Origin: Candidatus Latescibacterota bacterium
GTDB lineage: Bacteria > Latescibacterota > UBA2968 > UBA8231
Direction of reading: 5' to 3'
DNA: 64,000 nt
Assembly: GCA_022820485.1 (NCBI GenBank)
Contig: JAJEFJ010000042.1
Location: forward strand, 50,381 to 114,380
Below the pieces are notes generated by a model, which was given only the letters and a program-made list of their open reading frames with translations, had not been told where the DNA came from and did no database searches. Made by a program: the position numbers and the translations under genes. This document shows, one piece after another, positions 8,908 through 16,318 of the stretch (positions within the stretch are counted from its first letter, which is position 1; each line of letters opens with the position of its first letter).

Positions 8908-9339
8908 CTAGGCGAGTGGATGACGCCAGCGCAAGTCGGGAAAGCGGCTGAAGTCGCGGTCGGTAGTGATCCATTCACTGCCTGACTCAATGGCTAGGGC
9001 GGCCAAATACGCATCCTGGACCAGATTCCCCTTGCATTGCACCTGTCGGCAAAGCCGGGTGAATATCTCCCAGTGGCGTGCGCCGGGCGCGATGGCCACG
9101 CGATTGGGACGATCGCGAATTTGGTCCGCGAAAGTTAGAGCCGTGTCCAGCGGGCTGGGCGGATCGAAGATGCGGCTGTGGGTGGCGATGCGGAGAAAGC
9201 TGGACACCACGAGGTCGGTCAGGCCGTAGGCCTGGGGACTATGAATCAGTTCTTCCAGCCAAGCCCGATAAGCCGAGTGATCGGGGATTTCCTCGCGGTG
9301 GGCGTAGAGCAGGACATTGACGTCAAGCAGGACCACCAT
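8908..9339 (-). CDS. vapC: PIN-domain toxin, VapC type
   Basis: 143 residues. Ribonuclease toxin of a type II module. The first PIN acidic residue is D6 in VVLLDVNVLLYAHRE; further acidic residues are in the middle (E44 region) and at the C-terminus, DAYLAALAIESGSEWITTDRDF, which holds the D-x-Y-L-A-A and T-x-D-x-D/DF signatures. All four usual PIN acids appear to be present, so it is probably active. The start overlaps the antitoxin gene by 17 nt, the usual coupling in vapBC. Confidence 0.92.
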   Translation of the reverse strand: MVVLLDVNVLLYAHREEIPDHSAYRAWLEELIHSPQAYGLTDLVVSSFLRIATHSRIFDPPSPLDTALTFADQIRDRPNRVAIAPGARHWEIFTRLCRQVQCKGNLVQDAYLAALAIESGSEWITTDRDFSRFPDLRWRHPLA

Positions 9340-9574
9340 CCCGCTCCATCAGGTCGAGGAGGGACGAAGTATCGTCCAAATCGACGCCGGGTTGCACACC
9401 TCGCCCTCTGAAGGTCTTCAAAGGGACGCGGGTCTGTGGCCGAGTGGCCTCCGTGCGCGTTAGGGCTTCGCGCAGCGCATCCTCGATCACCGCCTTGAGT
9501 GTGCGGCCCGTCTGCGCAGCGTACTGCTTGGCCTCTAACAGCAACTGGTCATCCAACTGAATCGTGGTTCTCAT
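9323..9574 (-). CDS. vapB: VapB-type antitoxin
   Basis: 83 residues from the ATG at 9574. RTTIQLDDQLLLEAKQYA followed by TLKAVIEDALREAL is the ribbon-helix-helix DNA-binding N-terminus; the C-terminal part, rich in Gly and Asp, would wrap the VapC toxin. In-frame ATGs lie upstream (e.g. the MLLC start four codons before) but the family normally begins at RTTIQLDD. No clear ribosome-binding site is visible, so it may be leaderless or start slightly upstream. Overlaps vapC. Confidence 0.88.
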   Translation of the reverse strand: MRTTIQLDDQLLLEAKQYAAQTGRTLKAVIEDALREALTRTEATRPQTRVPLKTFRGRGVQPGVDLDDTSSLLDLMERDGGPA

Positions 9575-9621
9575 ACATAAAAGCATATGAGATATACATA
9601 AATATGGCAACTGCTCTTTTG

Positions 9622-9712
9622 ATTTTTGCCTCGATTGGCATGGTCGGCGTCTGGACTGCGACCATCGTCGTCGCCTGCAGTGTCCGCATCTGGGCTGCGG
9701 ACGCTCGCCTTG
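9622..9712 (+). pseudogene. Degenerate fragment of a CDP-alcohol phosphatidyltransferase gene
   Basis: About 90 bp that closely match positions 10577-10666 inside the phosphatidyltransferase gene 0.9 kb downstream, same orientation. Shared blocks include ATCGTCGTCGCC and GGCTGCGGACGCTCGCCTT; differences include scattered substitutions and a net 2-nt deletion that shifts the frame. In translation FASIGM-V-x-VWTATIVVA corresponds to FASIGM-A-x-FWAAAIVVA. It is therefore a relic of a duplicated or paralogous copy and not a gene. Confidence 0.75.
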
Positions 9713-9713
9713 G

Positions 9714-10268
9714 CTAAAAACCGCAGGCCCTTAAAACCGGATGTTGCAAAACGGACGCGACTTCCGCCCAAGCCTGTTGGCTATTCTCTCGCTCAAGGTC
9801 TGGGTAAAACCCAAAATCGAGATACACTTTGATGGCGGGAATCCGCCCGCTTGAGGTGCCGAGAAAACTGCGCTCGTGGAATCGCTTTAGATACGCCATC
9901 GCCACAGACATCATCGGCTTGGCAAGCCCACGCCCCTGATAGTCCGGGTGAATCGCGACCCAGTGAATCTGGCCCCAATCCTCGCCATCTAAATCGGGCT
10001 GCCACCACGCCGTAATGGTCCCGATCTCTTCGCCAGCGTCGGTGGTCAGATAAAAACTTCGGTCCTCCAGTGCCCCAAAATCGCGTTTGAATTCGCGCGC
10101 AAAAAGCTGGTCGTCAACGTCGAAGTACGGCTCGGCCGCTCGCTGAATCCGCGTCCAGATAGCCCCTTCATCCGGCCGGTAATTCCGCATGACAAACCCT
10201 TTGGGGATCGGAAATTGCGGAATGTCTTCCATATGCTCGCGGATCATTCTGACACTGTAGTTTTTCAT
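9714..10268 (-). CDS. GNAT-family N-acetyltransferase
   Basis: 184 residues from the ATG at 10268, which has AGCAGG 5 nt upstream (a GTG at 10274 would be too close to it). The acetyl-CoA-binding motif is clear: IHWVAIHPDYQGRGLAKPMM is the V-x-P-x-x-Q/R-G-x-G/A signature, preceded by the beta-strand EEIGTITAWW and followed by a C-terminal YLDFGFYPD, the usual GNAT strand. Acceptor unknown. Divergent from the phosphatidyltransferase gene across 78 bp. Confidence 0.9.
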   Translation of the reverse strand: MKNYSVRMIREHMEDIPQFPIPKGFVMRNYRPDEGAIWTRIQRAAEPYFDVDDQLFAREFKRDFGALEDRSFYLTTDAGEEIGTITAWWQPDLDGEDWGQIHWVAIHPDYQGRGLAKPMMSVAMAYLKRFHERSFLGTSSGRIPAIKVYLDFGFYPDLERENSQQAWAEVASVLQHPVLRACGF

Positions 10269-10346
10269 CGGCACCTGCTATTTTTTGTCCCATATTATAG
10301 ACATCCTATCGCCAGTCGACATTCTTGCATTTCGAGGGAGGTGAAC

Positions 10347-10994
10347 ATGCAAGCGAATCTCGTGACGTTGATCCGAATATTTCTAGTGTTCCTAGTAATT
10401 GGGTTGTACAAAATCAACACCATCGCCTGTGGTATAGCGGTCTTGCTGACCATCGCCACCCTCTACATGGACGCACTCGACGGCATCATTGCCCGTCGCC
10501 TCGGCATCGAATCCGATCTAGGCGCAATGTTCGACATCGCCGGAGATCGCATCGTCGAGAACGTCTTCTGGGTCTATTTTGCGTCGATCGGCATGGCCAG
10601 CTTCTGGGCGGCGGCCATCGTCGTCGCCCGCAGCTTTCTCATCGACTGGCTGCGGACGCTCGCCTTTATAGAAGCGGGCCAAACCGCCTTCGGTAGTAAG
10701 ACGATGATGCAGAGCCGATGGGCAAAGGCACTCGTGAGCTCCCGTTTCAGTCGGGCGCTCTACGGCTTTACCAAGGCGGTCGTGTTTGTCTATCTGGGCG
10801 CGGTGCTGCTAATCCAGTCCGGCCAAGCCGAGTATGGCTGGTCAATCGGCGTATCCACGGAGTTGCTGCTGCTAATCGGGCAGGCAATCGTCTGGCTGAC
10901 GGTGGTGATGTGCATCGTGCGGGGCATCCCGGTAATATGGGACAGCCAAGACGTGCTATTTCGCAAGATGTTTCCCGGCTTGTTGCGCGATTAA
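10347..10994 (+). CDS. CDP-alcohol phosphatidyltransferase family membrane enzyme
   Basis: 215 residues from ATG 10347, chosen because GGGAGGTG lies 4-12 nt upstream. Transfers a phosphatidyl-like group from a CDP-alcohol to a second alcohol in the inner membrane. The full catalytic pattern D-x2-D-G-x2-A-R-x8-G-x3-D-x3-D is present as DALDGIIARR ... G ... DIAGD (about residues 49-74). Hydrophobic segments flank it and three more follow. Its size and motif fit phosphatidylglycerophosphate synthase-like proteins. A HAD phosphatase gene begins 8 bp after its stop, consistent with synthesis plus dephosphorylation, but the exact substrate is uncertain. Confidence 0.9.
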   Translation: MQANLVTLIRIFLVFLVIGLYKINTIACGIAVLLTIATLYMDALDGIIARRLGIESDLGAMFDIAGDRIVENVFWVYFASIGMASFWAAAIVVARSFLIDWLRTLAFIEAGQTAFGSKTMMQSRWAKALVSSRFSRALYGFTKAVVFVYLGAVLLIQSGQAEYGWSIGVSTELLLLIGQAIVWLTVVMCIVRGIPVIWDSQDVLFRKMFPGLLRD

Positions 10995-11002
10995 CCACTC
11001 CC

Positions 11003-11641
11003 GTGACCGCCGCGATATTCGATCTAGACGGGACGCTGCTGCCCGGTACCAGCGCCGAAAGGGAGTTCATCCGCTTCGCGCTGAAGACCGGCCAGCAGAC
11101 CGCCCCAGAGGCGATTCGCGCGTTCCTGTCTTGGGCCGTCCGCATCCCTACTCGCGGCATCCAATCCAACAAGACCTACTTCGGCGGCGGCGAGATGAAC
11201 TTACTCGCAGAAACGACAGAAACCTTCTGTCAACAGCAACTAACTCACCACATCCCAGATCAAGCCCAGCGCCTGATTGCCGCCCATCGCACCGCTGGAG
11301 ATTGTCTCGGCATCGTGTCGGGGGCACCGGAAATCCTGATCGCACCCCTGAAGGATCTTCTCGATCTAGATTTCGTCGTTGGCACCAAGCTAGCCTGCGA
11401 GCAGGGACGCTTGACGGGCGACTTAGACGGCCCGCACGTATCCGGGCGTGAAAAGGTCCGCCAAGCGGACGAAGTAGCGCGCACATACGAATTCGACCTG
11501 CGCGAATCCACGGCCTACGGAAACGCCTTCGACGATCGCTTCTTGCTGGTGGAGGTCGCCCATCCCGTCGTGGTCAATCCAGACATCCGATTAGCGCGTC
11601 TAGCTCGCAAGAAGGGCTGGCCGATCTGTATCTTCTCTTGA
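11003..11641 (+). CDS. HAD-superfamily (subfamily IB) hydrolase
   Basis: 212 residues starting at GTG 11003 with VTAAIFDLDGTLLPG, the nucleophile motif at the extreme N-terminus as usual. Motif II is IVSGAPE; motif III Lys is in GREKV; motif IV reads AYGNAFDDRFLL where most IB enzymes have GDSxxD, so the first Asp is Asn, while DD follows. The ending VNPDIRLARLARKKGWPI is typical of PSPase-like/PGP-phosphatase-like IB proteins. Directly follows the phosphatidyltransferase, suggesting dephosphorylation of its product; activity with the N substitution is uncertain. Confidence 0.85.
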   Translation: MTAAIFDLDGTLLPGTSAEREFIRFALKTGQQTAPEAIRAFLSWAVRIPTRGIQSNKTYFGGGEMNLLAETTETFCQQQLTHHIPDQAQRLIAAHRTAGDCLGIVSGAPEILIAPLKDLLDLDFVVGTKLACEQGRLTGDLDGPHVSGREKVRQADEVARTYEFDLRESTAYGNAFDDRFLLVEVAHPVVVNPDIRLARLARKKGWPICIFS

Positions 11642-11664
11642 AGAACATCCAATAAGGAGACCAC

Positions 11665-12456
11665 ATGACCCCACCATCATTCGAACACATCCTCTACGAA
11701 AAAAAGGGCCGCATCGCCTATGTGACGATAAATCGCCCGCAGGTGATGAACGCCCTGCATCCCCCGGCCCACGCCGAGCTGACTAGGGCTTGGGACGACT
11801 TCATCGCCGACGATCAAGTCTGGGTCGCCATTCTCACCGGTGCTGGCGAGCGCACTTTCTCGGCTGGCACGGACCTGAAATACCGCGTCGAACAAACAGA
11901 CGACGATCAGCTCCGCAACCCAGTCCACTCCCCGGTCCACATCCTCGACCGCTGCTACAAGCCGATCATCGCCGCAGTCAACGGTTATGCCATCGGCGGC
12001 GGCCTGGAATTGGCGCTGCACTGCGATCTGATCGTGGCAGCCCCAAGCGCCCGCTTTGGTTTTCCCGAGGCCCGGCGCGGCCTGCTAGCCGATGCCGGCG
12101 GCGTGCTCAAACTGCCACGCCGCATCCCCTACCACTTGGCTATGGGCATGCTGCTGACCGGCAAGCTATTCTCGGCACAGGAAGCCCTAGCCATGGGCTT
12201 GGTCAATGAAGTAGCCGACGACGAACCCGTGATGGCCACGGCCGAACGCTGGGCCGCCGAGATCCTAGCGTGCGGCCCCCTCGCCGTCCAAGCCGCCAAG
12301 CAGGTAGCACTCCACACCATCGAGTCCCCCATCTCCCAGGCGCAGAGCCAACTGGAGGACCTGACGGCCGTGCGCCGCCTACGGCTGTCGGAAGACTACG
12401 CCGAAGGGCCGCGGGCATTCGCCGAAAAACGCAAGCCACAATGGAAGGGAAAATGA
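11665..12456 (+). CDS. Enoyl-CoA hydratase/isomerase (crotonase) family protein
   Basis: 263 residues, normal length. GRIAYVTINRPQVMNAL is the family opening; the first oxyanion-hole segment is TFSAGTDLKY and the second is AIGGGLELALHCDLIVAA, with ARFGFPEARRGLLADAGG after it. The catalytic Glu position of hydratases corresponds to E in GLELALHCDL region or PEARRG, which suggests activity but not which reaction. AAGGAG lies ahead of the ATG. C-terminal helix EGPRAFAEKRKPQWKGK is typical. Confidence 0.9.
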   Translation: MTPPSFEHILYEKKGRIAYVTINRPQVMNALHPPAHAELTRAWDDFIADDQVWVAILTGAGERTFSAGTDLKYRVEQTDDDQLRNPVHSPVHILDRCYKPIIAAVNGYAIGGGLELALHCDLIVAAPSARFGFPEARRGLLADAGGVLKLPRRIPYHLAMGMLLTGKLFSAQEALAMGLVNEVADDEPVMATAERWAAEILACGPLAVQAAKQVALHTIESPISQAQSQLEDLTAVRRLRLSEDYAEGPRAFAEKRKPQWKGK

Positions 12457-12462
12457 GACTGA

Positions 12463-12491
12463 TTGACGAGGAAAAGCTATTCAGGTATGCT
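12463..12491 (+). promoter_or_regulatory. Candidate sigma70 promoter for the small antitoxin-like gene
   Basis: TTGACG, a 17-bp spacer and TATGCT, 31 bp ahead of the ATG at 12522. The surrounding DNA is distinctly AT-richer than the crotonase gene. Prediction from sequence only. Confidence 0.45.
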
Positions 12492-12521
12492 TTTACAGAA
12501 TAATTCTTAACGAGGGCTGAT

Positions 12522-12794
12522 ATGACCAACAAACTCAAAAATGCTTTCGATAAAATCTCAACTCTGAGCGAAAAAGAGCAGGACGCTATCGCGGAAGCTC
12601 TCCTAGCGGTAGTAGATGATACTTGGGGTCCAGAGGACGATAAGGACGAAGCCGAATGGGACGTCCTAGTGGGATCAAAAAGATCTCATGCTTGGTTGGA
12701 CAAAATGGTAAAGCAGGTTCGGCAAGATATTCAAGAGGGGAAGGTCTATGATTTTGATCCCAGCGACTCGACTCTTAAGGCTAGCCCTTGCTGA
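12522..12794 (+). CDS. Antitoxin-like small protein without a visible toxin
   Basis: 90 residues. Acidic, helical: the N-terminus LKNAFDKISTLSEKEQDAIAEALLA and the middle W-D-x-L-x-GSKRSHAWLDKMVKQVRQDI, ending YDFDPSD, match the layout of small RelB/YefM-like antitoxins (an L-S-E-x-E-Q-x-x-I helix, then W-D-x-L-F-x-S, a helix and a D-P-x-x tail). Its stop (TGA 12792-12794) abuts the stop of the converging sigma-clamp gene in the palindrome TGATCA, so there is no room for a toxin on the 3' side. Family assignment is by pattern. Confidence 0.6.
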   Translation: MTNKLKNAFDKISTLSEKEQDAIAEALLAVVDDTWGPEDDKDEAEWDVLVGSKRSHAWLDKMVKQVRQDIQEGKVYDFDPSDSTLKASPC

Positions 12795-14138
12795 TCAGGA
12801 AACCATCCGCAGCGGCATGAGCACGGCAGCATGGTGGTCCTCCTCCACCTCAAAGTGAAGGGCTGCCTCGCTATGCCTGAGATATATTCGTATCTCCCCT
12901 GCTGCGTCTTTCAGTGCCTCCACAATCGTCTTGAGAAAGTCGTGATTGAGATCGACGCGGAATGATCCTCCATCCTCGATATTCGTCACATCAGCAGGGC
13001 AACTCACGGAATGCTCCCAGTCCGGGAAGTCATCACCGTTCAAATCGTCCGCATTTTCCTCGCTCCGACTGAACCCCTGATCCCGCGTCGTTCGCAACAC
13101 CAGTCTCCCCTCTGCGCTCGACACCCGCATCTGTACACGAGGCATGTACTCCCAGCCACTTTTCACCAGTTCGTGGCGCGCTCTGAGGAACGGCTCGATC
13201 TCCTCCACGCAGGCCATCAGACTCTCGCTACGCACGATCGCAGAGATCGGACCGGGAGTGCCAACGGCCTCTTGGTACTTGAGGTACGGTCCAGGAGTTG
13301 CCGGAAACGTCATCCTGCGACCGTCCGCAGTCTGCAACGTGGCCGATTCCTCTTCGAGAATCAGCGTTGCCGAGTCCGTTTCCGGGATCATTTCAGGATG
13401 CAGCGAATCGAGAATCATCGGGGCCGGCAGCGACGCTAGGCCCTTACTCGACCAGTTGAGCAGCCGCGAGCCATCCGTTGCTACGACTCTGCCACCAGCG
13501 TCGAGACAGACGCAGTGCATAATGGGCCGCTTGGGATCGTCGCTTGTGAAGCGAGCTACGTGACGCAGTCCGGCCAGATCGTCCGGGCCGAGTTCGAATG
13601 TCTGTGCAGTGCTGGATTCCGCCATGGCCGTGATCTCCTTTTGCAGGCGTTTGCGGGCCTTTTGCAGACGGCTCTTTACCACTCCGGTTTGGAGGTGCAG
13701 CAAGGTCGCTGTCTGCTGATACGAATAGCCCTTGAGGTAGTGGTGGACGATCACGTCTCGGTGGGGATCACTCAATCGTCCGATCGCCTTCCGCACCAGC
13801 GCCCTGATCTCCTGCTGCTCTTGCTCGGGCGGTGCTGCCAAGTCGAGTTGATCCAGCAGATTGAGTTGCGTGATACGCCGCCGCTGCCACATGCGCGCTT
13901 TGTTATCCGCAATCGAGCACAGCCAAGCGCCGAACCGCTCGGGAGCGCGCAGCTCTGCTAGCTGCTGGTACGCGGCAATGAACGCCTCCTGCAGGACGTC
14001 CTCTGCCGCCTCTTGCGCGCCCAGCCGGCGAGTGAGCCGCACCAGCAACCACGGCGTGTGTTCCTCAACGAGCAGACCAAACGCCGCCGAGTCGCCAGCA
14101 GCAGCCCTCTGCACGCAATTTTCTCCATTCCGTTCCAT
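12795..14138 (-). CDS. ECF sigma factor fused to a DNA polymerase III beta-clamp-like region
   Basis: 447 residues from ATG 14138 (AGGGTGA just upstream; the open frame continues upstream but without homology). Residues about 8-85 are sigma region 2 (AEDVLQEAFIAAYQQL, FGAWLCSIADNKARMW) and 108-165 region 4 (LSDPHRDVIVHHYLKGYSYQQ, then a helix-turn-helix ending VVKSRLQKARKRL). Residues 180-447 are not a usual ECF tail: LRHVARFTSDDPKRPIMHCV and VVATDGSRLL (218-227) match clamp domain II (E. coli DnaN has VATDGHRLA), and FRVDLNHDFLKTIVEAL through VLMPLRMVS (393-447) match clamp domain III including the C-terminal MPxR. So two clamp-like domains follow the sigma part. No frameshift or stop separates them. 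No anti-sigma gene adjoins. Confidence 0.82.
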   Translation of the reverse strand: MERNGENCVQRAAAGDSAAFGLLVEEHTPWLLVRLTRRLGAQEAAEDVLQEAFIAAYQQLAELRAPERFGAWLCSIADNKARMWQRRRITQLNLLDQLDLAAPPEQEQQEIRALVRKAIGRLSDPHRDVIVHHYLKGYSYQQTATLLHLQTGVVKSRLQKARKRLQKEITAMAESSTAQTFELGPDDLAGLRHVARFTSDDPKRPIMHCVCLDAGGRVVATDGSRLLNWSSKGLASLPAPMILDSLHPEMIPETDSATLILEEESATLQTADGRRMTFPATPGPYLKYQEAVGTPGPISAIVRSESLMACVEEIEPFLRARHELVKSGWEYMPRVQMRVSSAEGRLVLRTTRDQGFSRSEENADDLNGDDFPDWEHSVSCPADVTNIEDGGSFRVDLNHDFLKTIVEALKDAAGEIRIYLRHSEAALHFEVEEDHHAAVLMPLRMVS

Positions 14139-14264
14139 GATCACCCTATAGTTGCTTCTTAGGCGACAAAGGTATCCGAAAAAAGGAGCCGTCGGGATAA
14201 ATCCCGCGTGCATCTTCGATTCCGGCTAGTTGTTCTTTGGTGGGTCGGACGCGAATCTGACGGG

Positions 14265-15506
14265 CTAGAAATTATACACCAAGCTCAGATCAATGAAGCT
14301 GTCGCGTCGGGTTTCGTAGTGGATGTCTGCTTGGTCGATATTGAGGAGATAGATTGACTCTATATTCACGGACCACTGGTCAGCGATACGCCGCTCCAAC
14401 GCGACGGCCAGTGCGCGAGTAGAACGGTCCACATCCCCCAGCATACTAGCGACAATTTCGCTGCTCTGAACATCGTTGAACGCAAGACGTGCGGCGCAGA
14501 AGAGATCGTTTTCGAGCGTGTTGGGCGAGCGGCTTGGGGTCGCATTGCGGCCGCGCCCGTCGTAATTCCATTCGCCGAGCAGGCTGAGATCGGCAGCCGA
14601 GCCAAAAACGGAATAGAACGTGTACTCGCCGCCAACAACGGAAGCAACGTAGTCCTCTTCCCTGCCGACAAGGTTGCGAGCGCCGGCGCGCTGAATGGCC
14701 TCCAGCTTGAACAACCAAGAGCCGACCGTTAGCTGAGCGTCCAGCCCAAACTGGCGGATCTGCGCGTAGTACTGACCTAAGGCCGGTGCGCCGCTACGGT
14801 CCGCGAGTAGCTTCAGAGCAGGCTCCCGGCTAGTGCCCTCGAATGCACTCACACCCAGATCAAGAAGCCCAAAACTGTGACTGTAGCGGGCGGCGAGATC
14901 CACGTGCCGCTCCTTGGCCGCGCTCTCGTACTCGATGTGCTCAGCTTCTACCACGAGCGGCAGGCGCAGGCGACCCGCTCGGCCCGGAAAGGTGCGGGCG
15001 CGGTGATAGGGTAGCCACAGTATTTCCATCACACCCCAATCGCTAGACCAAGTGAAATGCACCATGGGTTGCCCTAGCTTGGCCTCTCCGGCCGGATGTT
15101 CGACGAAATCGACCTGATTGACGATATCGACCAAGTGTTGCGATTCGGTGACGCCCCAGAACACCTGATCGACGCCCGCGCGCAGTTCCCATTCGCCATC
15201 GCCGATTCCTCCGAATAGCAGCAGATAGGCTTCGCGCAGGTCGGCATGGGTTCGGCGTGGGTCGGTGTTGTCGTAGCGAAAGAACGGAGCTAAAGTGAGG
15301 CTTCTACCCGCGGCGTCTTCCAGATAGAGTTGGGGCACTGCAACAAAGCCGCTCGCATGGGAGCGTTGGCCGGGATGAGCACCTGCTTCGGGAAACCATC
15401 GGCTTTCGCCGTTCAAGCGCCCGGAGAACTCGTGGTTAATCTCGGTTCCGGCCCGTGCATCGACGGCAAAAACCAAGACCAAAATTCCGCCAGCGCGAAG
15501 CAGCAT
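14265..15506 (-). CDS. Outer-membrane beta-barrel protein of an RND/LolA-like operon
   Basis: 413 residues from ATG 15506, which overlaps the stop of the preceding gene (TGATG). Residues 1-18 form a signal peptide (MLLRAGGILVLVFAV, then DARAG). The rest alternates polar/apolar strands with many aromatic residues (WELRAGVDQVFWG, VNIESIYLLN) and ends DLSLVYNF with the terminal Phe expected for Bam-dependent barrels. Such a porin-like protein downstream of an RND transporter and a LolA-like protein resembles the DUF1302/DUF1329-type export loci; likely the outer-membrane component. I do not recognise a specific family. Confidence 0.75.
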   Translation of the reverse strand: MLLRAGGILVLVFAVDARAGTEINHEFSGRLNGESRWFPEAGAHPGQRSHASGFVAVPQLYLEDAAGRSLTLAPFFRYDNTDPRRTHADLREAYLLLFGGIGDGEWELRAGVDQVFWGVTESQHLVDIVNQVDFVEHPAGEAKLGQPMVHFTWSSDWGVMEILWLPYHRARTFPGRAGRLRLPLVVEAEHIEYESAAKERHVDLAARYSHSFGLLDLGVSAFEGTSREPALKLLADRSGAPALGQYYAQIRQFGLDAQLTVGSWLFKLEAIQRAGARNLVGREEDYVASVVGGEYTFYSVFGSAADLSLLGEWNYDGRGRNATPSRSPNTLENDLFCAARLAFNDVQSSEIVASMLGDVDRSTRALAVALERRIADQWSVNIESIYLLNIDQADIHYETRRDSFIDLSLVYNF

Positions 15507-16318
15507 CAACGCGCCCGTTTCAGCCCGGTTCGCGTAAAATCGCGGTCGTCTAGGTCTGTTTGAAATTGAAAATCCGTCCAAGTCAGCACGGTGCTTTTCC
15601 CAGTCAGATGATTTTCCATCGCCATCTCGCCAGCGCGCCAGTAACGCTCCAGATACTGCTGGTAATTCCCCAAGGTGAGCGTCTTCAAATGGGCATCCTT
15701 GCGGTCGTAGTACTCCATTTTCCACACGCGCAGCTCGTCCTTGTCGCGCCAGACCACCTGGCGGCTATAGCCGGATTTCTTATCGACGGGAACGCGTTCG
15801 GAGACCGTGCAGGTCAAATCGCCGCAAGCCTCGTCGCGCAGGTAGCGATAGGTAAATTTCTCCACGGCTTCAGCGGTCAAGTCCTCATAGGCAAATTCAC
15901 TCCCCATGAAGGAGCCGGAGCGATTCGACGAACTAATGCGCTTGACTCGCTTCAGAGCGGGCAGGTAGAGCCATTGATCGTCCGCACTTTCTCGATGCGC
16001 GTGAATGAGCAACGCCGTTCCCTGGACATCGCGCGGCTCATCGAACACAAACAGGCTTTTGTCGCCATCGTCGGAGACTTCAAGGACCTTTACTCGGAGC
16101 TGGCGTCGGCTCTCTTGCCCGTGTTTGTTGCGCAGCACCATGGTTTGTTGGGCTGTAAAGTTGCCAAAGCCTGCCTCGCGAGCGCGAGAGTCCTGGGCGA
16201 TTTTCAGTCCGATTTTTTCGGGGGTGGCGCTTTCGGAGTGAGCGGGTGCCGCGCCAAGATAAGTCAAAGTGGTCAGACAAAGCGCGAAAAACGGAAGCAT
16301 GAGTCGCGTGGGAATCAT
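15506..16318 (-). CDS. LolA-like outer-membrane lipoprotein-sorting protein
   Basis: 270 residues. Signal peptide in the first 25 residues ending PAHSESA. The mature part reads like the LolA-fold 'lipoprotein-sorting' family: NKHGQESRRQLRVKVLE, SLFVFDEPRDVQGTALLIH, WLYLPALKRVKRISSSNRSGSFMGSEFAYEDL, RQVVWRDKDELRVWKMEYYDR. The block around PALKRVKRI and GSFMGSDFxYEDL is diagnostic. The gene overlaps the RND gene by 4 nt (ATGA) and the porin gene by 1 nt, so the three are coupled; presumably it moves a hydrophobic cargo across the periplasm. Confidence 0.88.
   Translation of the reverse strand: MIPTRLMLPFFALCLTTLTYLGAAPAHSESATPEKIGLKIAQDSRAREAGFGNFTAQQTMVLRNKHGQESRRQLRVKVLEVSDDGDKSLFVFDEPRDVQGTALLIHAHRESADDQWLYLPALKRVKRISSSNRSGSFMGSEFAYEDLTAEAVEKFTYRYLRDEACGDLTCTVSERVPVDKKSGYSRQVVWRDKDELRVWKMEYYDRKDAHLKTLTLGNYQQYLERYWRAGEMAMENHLTGKSTVLTWTDFQFQTDLDDRDFTRTGLKRAR

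Noticed and set aside
12453..12503. 16-codon frame overlapping the crotonase stop (MRLIDEEKLFRYAFTE)
   Set aside because: It overlaps the predicted promoter at 12463-12491 and has no support as a peptide.
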